Of a DNA stretch of 6,522 nt, positions 1-5,289 are shown piece after piece. Position 1 is the first letter of the stretch. Every line of letters starts with the position of its first letter. The position numbers and the translations under genes were made by a program. The notes below the pieces were generated by a model. It was not told the origin of the DNA. It ran no database searches and saw only the letters and a program-made list of their open reading frames with translations. The DNA comes from JAAFHS01 sp043751715 (GTDB lineage: Bacteria; Pseudomonadota; Alphaproteobacteria; Rhodobacterales; Rhodobacteraceae): positions 1-6,522 of the forward strand of contig JAYUZO010000152.1 in NCBI GenBank assembly GCA_043751715.1. The letters run 5' to 3'.

Positions 1-1
1 T

Positions 2-94
2 GAAGCCGCCGCTGCCGAGGCTGCTGCCGCAGAGGCAGCCGCTGCCGAAGCCGCCGCTGCTGCCGAAGCCGCCGCTGCCGAAGCTGCGGCTGCC
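2..94 (+). repeat. Tandem 15-bp (EAAAA) codon repeats
   Basis: Six Glu-Ala(4-5) units are encoded by near-identical 15-base repeats built from gcc/gct/gca codons after gaa or gag. One unit has an extra Ala codon (18 bases). Such tandem arrays change length by slippage, so the unit number may differ between strains. Confidence 0.8.
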
Positions 95-370
95 GTTGAA
101 GGCGCTGTCGAAGGTGCGACCGAAGCTGTTGAAGGCGCTGTCGAAGGTGCGACGACTGCCGTTGAAGGTGCGACCGATGCTGGTGCTGCTGCCATGGCAG
201 CGCTTGATCCGGCCAATTTCAACGCGGCATCCGTGAACGCGCTGATTGATGGGTCGGCTTTGGGTGCAGACGTGAAAGCCACGCTGAAATCAGCCGTGGA
301 TGCAGCCGCTGCCAACCCTGCACTGGTGCAGCCTGCAATCGACCAGGTGAAAGCGGCCCTCGGCCTGTAA
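2..370 (+). CDS. Ala/Glu-rich repeat protein, C-terminal part, unknown function
   Basis: The frame is open from the left edge to the TAA at 368-370 and gives 122 residues; the N-terminus lies outside the window. Residues 1-31 are six Glu-Ala(4-5) units. Residues 32-60 are an 11-residue repeat of the form VEGAVEGATxA, present twice fully and once shortened. Residues 65-122 are a more normal region of about 58 residues (starting MAALDPANF, ending QVKAALGL) that looks like two or three amphipathic helices. The repeats are visible in the DNA. The frame is supported by its clean run to the stop, the change to normal composition after residue 64, and the terminator 25 bases downstream. I do not recognise a functional family. 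The repeats could form a helical spacer or a flexible linker between an unseen N-terminal region (perhaps a signal peptide) and the C-terminal helices; that is inference. An internal ATG at 194 has no ribosome binding site and is probably not a start. Confidence 0.75.
   Translation, partial: EAAAAEAAAAEAAAAEAAAAAEAAAAEAAAAVEGAVEGATEAVEGAVEGATTAVEGATDAGAAAMAALDPANFNAASVNALIDGSALGADVKATLKSAVDAAAANPALVQPAIDQVKAALGL
95..153 (+). repeat. 33-bp tandem repeat inside the Ala-rich gene
   Basis: A 26-base segment starting gttgaaggcg and ending ggtgcgac occurs identically at 95-120 and 128-153, giving a 33-base (11-codon) period. A shortened third copy (gttgaaggtgcgacc) follows at 161-175. The period is a multiple of three, so copy changes would keep the reading frame. 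Confidence 0.85.
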
Positions 371-394
371 TCATCGGGCCGCAAGGCCAAACAC

Positions 395-428
395 AAACGC
401 CGCGTCCCTATGTGGGGCGCGGCGTTTT
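395..428 (+). terminator. Intrinsic terminator, probably shared by both converging genes
   Basis: The arms 395-408 and 414-427 form a 14-bp stem with one G-T wobble around the 5-base loop tatgt, and the right arm ends in tttt (425-428). It lies 25 bases after the stop of the left gene and 20 bases after the fpr stop on the other strand. In the minus direction the tail is only tttgtgttt, so termination of the sulfur operon there is plausible but weaker. A small GGCC-GCAA-GGCC hairpin (377-388) precedes it. Confidence 0.8.
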
Positions 429-447
429 GCATGTGTGACATCCGATA

Positions 448-1245
448 TCAGATCCCGTCGCCGACAAAGGCCTTTTCGACCACAAACTGCTGCGGGTCGG
501 AATTGGCCCCCTCATGCAGGCCGAACCCTTCCAGAATGGCCTTTACATCCACGTTAAACGCCAATGACCCGCACACCATCGCGCGGTCGTCCGCAGCGTT
601 CATCGCAGGCAGGCCAAGGTCGGCAAACACCTTGCCCGATGCCAGGTTATCCGTCACGCGGCCCATGTGGTGAAACGCCTCGCGCGTGGTTGTGGGATAA
701 TAGATCAGCTTGCCGCCCACCATGTCACCAATCAGCGGGTCACCCGCCAGCCCCTCTACCAGATGCCGGCCATATTCCAGTTCGGCCACCTCGCGGCAGG
801 TGTGCATCATGATGACCTGTTCGTATTTCTCATACGTCTCCGGTTCACGCAGCAGCGATGCAAAGGGCGCAAAGCCGGTGCCCGTGGCCAGCAGCCACAG
901 CCGCTTGCCCGGCAGCAGCGCGTCATGCACCAGCGTGCCCACGGGTTTGGGGCGCAGGATGATCTGATCACCCGCCTTGATGTGCTGCAGTTTGCTGGTC
1001 AGCGGGCCATCCGGCACCTTGATCGAATAGAACTCCAGCTCCTCATCCCAGGCCGGTGAGGCGATGGAATAGGCGCGCAGCAGCGGTTTGCCGCTATCCC
1101 CCATCAGGCCGATCATGACAAATTCGCCCGACCGAAAGCGCAAAGATTGCGGACGCGTGACGCGAAAGGAAAACAGCCGGTCTGTCCAGTGTGTAACGCT
1201 GGTGACGGTCTGCGCATCGGGCAGGGTGGGGGTGGCAACGTTCAT
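448..1245 (-). CDS. fpr: Ferredoxin--NADP+ reductase, bacterial subclass I
   Basis: The 265-residue FAD protein transfers electrons between NADP(H) and ferredoxin or flavodoxin in the cytoplasm. Visible signatures are the FAD-binding R57-A-Y-S60, the GPLTSKL segment at 80-86, the NADP-binding ATGTGFAP at 120-127, the CGS at 225-227, and a C-terminus KAFVGDGI. The six residues after Ala259 match the extension that marks the Rhodobacter capsulatus type of FPR, as I remember it; the E. coli type ends at an aromatic residue instead. The length is close to the usual 255-275. The start is supported by AAGGA at 1254-1258, eight bases upstream, which overlaps the stop of the DUF934 gene. As the last gene of the sulfur operon, it probably supplies electrons through ferredoxin to the sulfite reductase; that role is inferred from context, because FPRs also serve oxidative-stress and Fe-S functions. 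Family assignment is secure. Confidence 0.95.
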   Translation of the reverse strand: MNVATPTLPDAQTVTSVTHWTDRLFSFRVTRPQSLRFRSGEFVMIGLMGDSGKPLLRAYSIASPAWDEELEFYSIKVPDGPLTSKLQHIKAGDQIILRPKPVGTLVHDALLPGKRLWLLATGTGFAPFASLLREPETYEKYEQVIMMHTCREVAELEYGRHLVEGLAGDPLIGDMVGGKLIYYPTTTREAFHHMGRVTDNLASGKVFADLGLPAMNAADDRAMVCGSLAFNVDVKAILEGFGLHEGANSDPQQFVVEKAFVGDGI

Positions 1246-1257
1246 GGGGCGTATCCT

Positions 1258-1662
1258 TTAGGCGCGCAGGCGGGCCTGATAATCGTGGTCTTTCCAGTCG
1301 GCGCGGAACTGCCACTGGGGTGCGGGTTGGCGGGCGGCAAGGTCATCACTGATCTCGACCTCATCAAAACCGGCACGCCGCGCCATGGTATATTGATCGG
1401 CAATCACATGTCCATGCGCGCGCAGACGGCCGGTGTAGCCAAGGGTGCGCAGGCGGCGGGCAAGGGTAAAGCCGCGGCCATCGTTGAAGGCTGGAAATGC
1501 GATGCGGATCAGGCCGATATTGCCGAAATGCGCGGCGACGGCGGCCGGGTCATCGGTATTGGCCAGATCGAGCGCGCCTTTGTGGCTGGTGATATCGGCC
1601 AGCGGCACAAAGGTTTCTTCAGCGGCTGGCGCGAACCCGGCATCAGTCACAAGAATGGTCAT
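1258..1662 (-). CDS. DUF934 family protein of sulfite reductase operons
   Basis: The 134-residue soluble protein has no signal peptide or membrane segment. The conserved core spans about residues 52-105: IRIAFPAFNDGRGF, then LARRLRTLGYTGRLRAHGH and IADQYTMARRAGFDEVEI. This is the pattern of the DUF934 family (PF06073), which is found beside sulfite reductase genes in many proteobacteria and is sometimes labelled oxidoreductase. It contains no cysteine, so it cannot bind an Fe-S cluster through cysteines. The biochemical role is not established; helping sulfite reductase or its electron donor is inference from neighbourhood. Its ATG overlaps the cysH stop as ATGA (1659-1662) and its ribosome binding site is weak, suggesting translation coupled to cysH. 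A longer reading up to 1743 would run deep into cysH, carries no family pattern there, and was not chosen. The fpr start follows 12 bases after its stop. Confidence 0.9.
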   Translation of the reverse strand: MTILVTDAGFAPAAEETFVPLADITSHKGALDLANTDDPAAVAAHFGNIGLIRIAFPAFNDGRGFTLARRLRTLGYTGRLRAHGHVIADQYTMARRAGFDEVEISDDLAARQPAPQWQFRADWKDHDYQARLRA

Positions 1663-2408
1663 GCTGCAGTGTCTTTCTTGATAGGTTGCGCTTTGCCATT
1701 GATGAAATGGATGCCGCATTCGGTTTTTTGCGAATTGCGCCAACGGCCTGCGCGCGGGTCTTCACCTGGCTTCACCGGCGATGTGCATGGCGCGCAACCG
1801 ATGGAGGGATAGCCTTTGGCGACCAAGGGATGGCGGGGCAGGCGGTTGTTGACGATGTAATCCTCGAGGTCTTCACGCCCCCAATGCGCCAAGGGGTTGA
1901 CCTTGATCCGCGTCTCACCTTCGGCCTCAAAGAACTCCACCGCTTCACGGCTGGCGCCCTGAAACCGCTTGCGCCCGGTGATCCAGCCATCAAAACCCGC
2001 AAGCGCGCGTTCCAGCGGTTCAACCTTGCGCAGGTTGCAGCAGGCATCGGTGTTGAACTGGTGCAGCGTGTTATCGGGGTCTTCGAACGCGAGGCGCGGT
2101 TGCAGCGCGCGGATGGTGCGCACATCGCCCAGATGCAGGGTTTCGGCCAGAAGGCGCTGATATTCCATGGTTTCCGGAAACAGCATGCGCGTGTCCACAA
2201 ACAGCACGGGCGTTTCGGGGGCGATCACCGAAATCAGGTGCAGCAGCACAACCGATTCCGCGCCGAACGATGACACAAGCGCCACGCGGCCCAGATCATC
2301 ATCCTTCAGCGCATGTTCCAGCACCGCCGTCGCCGCATGATGGCGGTAGCGCGCGTTCAGCACGGCCACCCGTTCGGCAACGGTGGCGCTGTTCAGATCA
2401 CGCGGCAT
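1659..2408 (-). CDS. cysH: Assimilatory APS reductase (4Fe-4S adenylyl-sulfate reductase)
   Basis: The 249-residue enzyme reduces adenylyl-sulfate (APS) to sulfite and AMP in cysteine biosynthesis, using thioredoxin or a similar thiol donor. Visible motifs are the P-loop-like SSFGAES (46-52), the C123-C124 pair in DACCNLRKVEPL, ITGRKRFQG (143-151), C205 and C208 in GCAPC, and the catalytic C231 in ECGIH. The CC...CXXC set ligates the 4Fe-4S cluster of APS reductases; PAPS reductases such as E. coli CysH lack it. The preferred substrate is therefore APS, and no CysC-type APS kinase would be needed for this step. The start at 2408 has GGAAGG at 2417-2422, eight bases upstream, and overlaps the cysI end by 11 bases. 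The open frame continues to 2678 but would overlap cysI by 281 bases. Sulfate adenylyltransferase genes are not in the window. Confidence 0.95.
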   Translation of the reverse strand: MPRDLNSATVAERVAVLNARYRHHAATAVLEHALKDDDLGRVALVSSFGAESVVLLHLISVIAPETPVLFVDTRMLFPETMEYQRLLAETLHLGDVRTIRALQPRLAFEDPDNTLHQFNTDACCNLRKVEPLERALAGFDGWITGRKRFQGASREAVEFFEAEGETRIKVNPLAHWGREDLEDYIVNNRLPRHPLVAKGYPSIGCAPCTSPVKPGEDPRAGRWRNSQKTECGIHFINGKAQPIKKDTAA

Positions 2409-4068
2409 CCCGCGCGCCTTCCGCATCATAAAGCGCTGCCTTGAACGGGGCCATGCCAAGGCGGCGGTAGGCGGCAAGAAACGCCTCGCCGGGGTCATTG
2501 CGGTGTTCAAGATAGGCCCCGACAATGCGTTCAATCGCCGGCACAATCTCATCATAGGCAAAGCCCGGCCCGGTCTTGTCACCAATCGCCGCATCCTCGG
2601 TGCCGTCACCGCCAAGGGTGATCTGGTAGTTTTCCACCCCCGCACGATCAAGGCCCAGAATGCCGATATGGCCAACATGGTGGTGCCCGCAGGCGTTGAT
2701 GCAGCCGCTGATTTTGATCTTCAGCGGGCCGATGTCATGCTCCAGCTTCAGCTCGTCAAACCGCGTGGCGATTTGCGTGGCAATGGGGATGGACCGCGCG
2801 GTGGCGAGGTCACAGTAATCCATGCCGGGGCAGGCGATGATATCGGAAATCAGGCCGATATTGGCGGTAGCCAGCCCCATGGTGCCAAGGGCCGCATGCA
2901 GGGCGGGCAGATCAGATTTATGCACATGCGGCAGGATGACGTTTTGTTCATGGCTGATGCGTAAATCGGAATAGCCATATTTTTCAGCCAGATCGGCGAT
3001 CAACCTCATCTGATCGGCCGTCGCATCACCGGGAGTGGCGCCATGCGCCTTGAGGCTGATGGTGACGATGGCGTGCGACGCATCACGGTGCGCGGTCAGA
3101 TTGGTATCGGCCCAGGCGCGGAAGGTGGGATCGGCGGTGTAGAAGGCATCGTAGGCCTCGGTGCCGCCTGTGCGCAGGGCGGGCGGGGCGAAGGCGGCGG
3201 TGATGTCGGCCAGCAGTTTCTGATCGGCCCCCTTGAACAGCGGGCGAACCTCAGTAAAGCGCGCCTCGATCAGACGGGTGATCTCCTCCACCCCCGTCTC
3301 ATGCACGGTGATCTTGATCCGCGCCTTGTACTTGTTATCGCGCCGCCCCAGCATGTTATAGACGCTGAGGATCGCCTCGACATAAGGCAGCAAATCCGCC
3401 TTGGGCAAATAGCCCCGCACCGTGTGGCCAATCATCGGCGTGCGGCCAAGGCCACCGCCCACGATCACCTCAAACCCCGCCTCACCCGCCGCATTGCGCA
3501 CCATGCGCAGGCCAATGTCATGCGCCTTTGTCACCGCGCGGTCATTCGGCGCACCGGTGATGGCGATCTTGAACTTGCGGGGCAGGAACTGAAATTCCGG
3601 GTGGTCGGTCGACCATTGGCGCAGCAGTTCGGCATAGGGGCGGGGGTCTTCAATCTCATCCGCCGCGGCACCGGCGAAATGGTCGGCGGTGACGTTGCGC
3701 ACGCAGTTACCAGAGGTCTGGATGGCGTGCATTTCCACATCGGCAAGCGCGCCAAGAATCGCAGGCACGTTGCCCAGCTTGGGCCAGTTGAACTGAATGT
3801 TCTGCCGCGTGGTAAAGTGACCATAGCCCTTGTCCCATACTTGTGCGATATGGGCCAACTGCCGCATCTGGTGCGGGTTTAAGGTGCCGTAGGGGATGGC
3901 CACGCGCAGCATGTAGGCGTGCAGTTGCAGATAAAGGCCGTTCATCAGGCGCAGGGGTTTGAATTCATCCTCGGTCAGGCTGCCATCAAGACGCCGTTCA
4001 ACCTGCTGGCTGAACTGCGCCACGCGGCTGCGGACAAAGGATTCGTCAAAGTCGGAATAGGAATACAT
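2398..4068 (-). CDS. cysI: Siroheme/4Fe-4S sulfite reductase, probably ferredoxin-dependent
   Basis: The 556-residue protein belongs to the nitrite/sulfite reductase hemoprotein family and most likely reduces sulfite to sulfide with six electrons. Two ferredoxin-like/catalytic repeats are visible. TTRQN (86-90), RNVT (124-127) and LPRKFKI (162-168) correspond to siroheme and substrate-binding positions. The 4Fe-4S cluster and siroheme ligands are C413 and C419 (CPGMDYC, CX5C) and C456 and C460 (SGCINACGHH, CX3C). The length matches the family (about 550-570). No CysJ flavoprotein lies nearby while fpr closes the operon, so a ferredoxin donor is likely. Sequence alone does not cleanly separate sulfite from nitrite reductases of this family; the cysH, cobA and DUF934 neighbours argue for sulfite. 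The start is supported by AAGGG at 4075-4079, six bases upstream, overlapping the DUF2849 stop. Confidence 0.93.
   Translation of the reverse strand: MYSYSDFDESFVRSRVAQFSQQVERRLDGSLTEDEFKPLRLMNGLYLQLHAYMLRVAIPYGTLNPHQMRQLAHIAQVWDKGYGHFTTRQNIQFNWPKLGNVPAILGALADVEMHAIQTSGNCVRNVTADHFAGAAADEIEDPRPYAELLRQWSTDHPEFQFLPRKFKIAITGAPNDRAVTKAHDIGLRMVRNAAGEAGFEVIVGGGLGRTPMIGHTVRGYLPKADLLPYVEAILSVYNMLGRRDNKYKARIKITVHETGVEEITRLIEARFTEVRPLFKGADQKLLADITAAFAPPALRTGGTEAYDAFYTADPTFRAWADTNLTAHRDASHAIVTISLKAHGATPGDATADQMRLIADLAEKYGYSDLRISHEQNVILPHVHKSDLPALHAALGTMGLATANIGLISDIIACPGMDYCDLATARSIPIATQIATRFDELKLEHDIGPLKIKISGCINACGHHHVGHIGILGLDRAGVENYQITLGGDGTEDAAIGDKTGPGFAYDEIVPAIERIVGAYLEHRNDPGEAFLAAYRRLGMAPFKAALYDAEGARDAA
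2417..2422 (-). promoter_or_regulatory. Ribosome binding site deciding the cysH start
   Basis: The minus strand reads GGAAGG eight bases before the ATG at 2408, inside the last codons of cysI. It supports the 249-residue CysH over longer readings. Confidence 0.7.
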
Positions 4069-4077
4069 GGGCTGCCC

Positions 4078-4383
4078 TTAGTGCGTCAGGTCGGCTTGTT
4101 TGCCGTGCGGATAGTTGGAAGGCCCCTTGGTGCGGAACACCTCGCGGAAGTGGATGGGTTCAGGGCCGTTCGGGCCTGCCTTGGCATCAGCCAGATAGGC
4201 CCCCACGACGCGCAGCTTTTGCGCGGCCGCAAACAGCAGGCGCATTTGTGCGTGCGCCTCATCATCAATCAGTTCGGCCTTGGCGTGATCGCGCGTCCAC
4301 TGGTCATCAGCGGTCAGGTAAATCACATCGCCCGCGCGCAGATCACTGGCGGTGACGATCTTTGGGGTAAAGCTGCGGCTCAT
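4078..4383 (-). CDS. DUF2849 family protein of sulfur-assimilation operons
   Basis: The 101-residue soluble protein begins MSRSFTPKIVTASDLRAGDV and contains a VIYLT strand (20-24), a W in DDQWTRDHAKAEL (26-38), a central helix with AAAQKLRVVGAYLADA, and a tail EPIHFREVFRTKGPSNYPHGK. This pattern fits the DUF2849 family (PF11011), which I know as a small alphaproteobacterial family located immediately before the sulfite reductase gene. It has no cysteine, no recognisable cofactor motif, and no signal peptide or membrane segment. Its function is unknown; a role in maturation or in electron delivery to the reductase is only a guess from position. The start is secure: a full AAGGAGG lies at 4391-4397, seven bases upstream, and the ATG overlaps the preceding stop as ATGA (4380-4383). 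The frame upstream to 4434 has no support. Confidence 0.9.
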   Translation of the reverse strand: MSRSFTPKIVTASDLRAGDVIYLTADDQWTRDHAKAELIDDEAHAQMRLLFAAAQKLRVVGAYLADAKAGPNGPEPIHFREVFRTKGPSNYPHGKQADLTH

Positions 4384-5153
4384 GCGTGGGCCTCCTTCAA
4401 TGTCTGCATTGCTGCGGTGAACTGGTCGGCGCAAGAGGGGCGCGGCGCCAGCCCGAACAGTATAACCGCCGGACCCGTCAGCGATGTGACAGCCGTATCC
4501 AACGTGCCAAGCGTGGCCGCAATGGTGGATTGATCGGCGCGGCTGACATTTTCCACCAGTGTGACGGGGGTGTGCGGATCAGCGCCGTGCATTATCAGGC
4601 GGCCCTGGATGAAGCGGGCCGATTTCTTGGCCATGTAGATGGCGGCAACCTCACCCGTACGCGCCAGCCCGCGCCAATCCTGTTCGGCAAAACCCGCCAT
4701 GTCATGCCCGGTGATGATGCGCAGGCTGGCATTGCGGCCACGTTGGGTCAGCGGTTGGCCGATGGATGCAGCAGCCACCGTGGCCGCCGTCAGGCCGGGG
4801 ATGATGCGGTAAGGCAGGGCCTGGGCCTCAAGCGCGGAAATTTCCTCATCCAACCGGCCGAAAATTCCGCAATCGCCACCCTTCAGGCGCACCACCCGCG
4901 CACCCGTCAGGGCGTGGGCCACAAGTGTGGTGTTGATATCAGATTGGCTGGCAGACGGGCCAAATCCGGTTTTGCCCATGTCGATCAGGCGTGCGGTGGT
5001 TGGGATCAGCGACAGGATTTCATCGCCCACCAGCCGGTCATGGATCACCACATCGGCGGCCTGCAATGCCTGCAAGGCCCCCAGCGTCAGATGGGCGGCA
5101 GCACCGGGGCCGGCACCAACAAACAGAACGGGAAAGGCAGGTGCGGGGCGCAT
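4380..5153 (-). CDS. cobA: Uroporphyrinogen-III C-methyltransferase (SUMT), single domain
   Basis: The protein methylates uroporphyrinogen III twice with S-adenosylmethionine to precorrin-2, the precursor of siroheme (and of cobalamin). With the start at 5153 it has 257 residues, the usual SUMT length. Visible motifs are VGAGPG (12-17), HDRLV (38-42), GKTGFGPSASQ (60-70), RLKGGDCGIFGR (89-100), IPGLTAAT (118-125) and IGQPLTQRG (131-139). The usual GGDP of the family reads GGDC here. It lacks the N-terminal dehydrogenase/ferrochelatase domain of CysG, so oxidation and iron insertion must come from another gene. It is the first gene of the sulfur operon. The start is uncertain: in-frame ATGs lie at 5153, 5174 and 5201. 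I chose 5153 because it fits the family N-terminus and a possible -10 box (5180-5185) leaves the others outside the transcript; 5201 has AAGGG 12 bases upstream. The open frame to 5543 overlaps the Lrp gene and is not used. Confidence 0.92.
   Translation of the reverse strand: MRPAPAFPVLFVGAGPGAAAHLTLGALQALQAADVVIHDRLVGDEILSLIPTTARLIDMGKTGFGPSASQSDINTTLVAHALTGARVVRLKGGDCGIFGRLDEEISALEAQALPYRIIPGLTAATVAAASIGQPLTQRGRNASLRIITGHDMAGFAEQDWRGLARTGEVAAIYMAKKSARFIQGRLIMHGADPHTPVTLVENVSRADQSTIAATLGTLDTAVTSLTGPAVILFGLAPRPSCADQFTAAMQTLKEAHA
4391..4397 (-). promoter_or_regulatory. Strong ribosome binding site of the DUF2849 gene
   Basis: The minus strand reads AAGGAGG, a full anti-16S match, seven bases before the ATG at 4383. 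It lies inside the end of cobA and fixes the DUF2849 start. It is the strongest site in the operon, suggesting that this small protein is well translated. Confidence 0.8.
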
Positions 5154-5179
5154 GGCAAACTCGGGTTGTTCCATTGCCC

Positions 5180-5185
5180 AATATA
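5180..5185 (-). promoter_or_regulatory. Possible -10 box for the sulfur operon
   Basis: The minus strand reads TATATT, five of six matches to TATAAT. No good -35 is seen 17 or 18 bases upstream (GGTCTG or TGGTCT), so the promoter would need activation or be used by another sigma factor. Transcription would begin near 5173, just upstream of the chosen cobA start at 5153. Weak evidence. Confidence 0.3.
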
Positions 5186-5216
5186 GAACTTTTTCCTGCA
5201 TCCAGACCAGATGCCC

Positions 5217-5245
5217 TTGCAGATAAGGATGTTTGTTCTGATACT
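5217..5245 (+). promoter_or_regulatory. Possible promoter of the Lrp-family gene
   Basis: TTGCAG (5217-5222) and GATACT (5240-5245) are separated by 17 bases and partly match the -35 and -10 consensus. Transcription would start near 5252, at the left edge of the inverted repeat 5251-5277. Matches are weak, so this is a candidate only. Confidence 0.3.
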
Positions 5246-5250
5246 GGGCG

Positions 5251-5277
5251 GCAATGGAACAGGGTTCCGTCAATTGC
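5251..5277. promoter_or_regulatory. Nested inverted repeat, candidate operator of the Lrp-type regulator
   Basis: Inner arms GGAAC (5256-5260) and GTTCC (5264-5268) flank AGG, and outer arms GCAAT (5251-5255) and ATTGC (5273-5277) enclose them with a four-base offset on the right. The site lies between the possible promoter and the ribosome binding site of the Lrp-family gene, as expected for autoregulation, and within the control region of the divergent sulfur operon. Binding is inferred; Lrp/AsnC proteins usually recognise degenerate palindromes of about 15 bases. Confidence 0.45.
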
Positions 5278-5283
5278 AGGGGA
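5278..5283 (+). promoter_or_regulatory. Ribosome binding site deciding the Lrp-family start
   Basis: AGGGGA lies six bases before the ATG at 5290. The ATGs at 5254 and 5284 have no usable site: 5284 would directly follow AGGGGA with no spacer. Confidence 0.7.
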
Positions 5284-5289
5284 ATGGGA

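Noticed and set aside
1..175. CRISPR-like or satellite repeat at the left edge
   Set aside because: The repeats are codon-phased, have no spacers, and lie in a continuous reading frame that ends in normal protein sequence and a terminator.
1147..1812. Plus-strand open frame (221 codons) spanning the fpr, DUF934 and cysH ends
   Set aside because: It crosses three real minus-strand genes and shows no family motif, so it is an antisense shadow.
3043..3882. Long plus-strand open frame (279 codons) opposite cysI
   Set aside because: It mirrors the sulfite reductase, whose conserved motifs fix the minus strand as coding. High-GC third positions keep the antisense frame open. It has no recognisable domain or good ribosome binding site.
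2398..4068. Assimilatory nitrite reductase as the product
   Set aside because: The family includes both, but the neighbours (APS reductase, SUMT, DUF934, DUF2849) are sulfur genes and no nitrate reductase or nitrate transporter gene is present.
4386..5186. Plus-strand open frame (266 codons) opposite cobA
   Set aside because: It is an antisense shadow of an intact SUMT; the predicted protein is rich in Arg, Gly and Gln and shows no family pattern.
5245..5273. TTGACG on the minus strand (5268-5273) as the -35 of the sulfur operon
   Set aside because: The hexamer is good, but the position 17 bases downstream reads CGCCCA, and the nearest -10-like word (CAGTAT) is 21 bases away.
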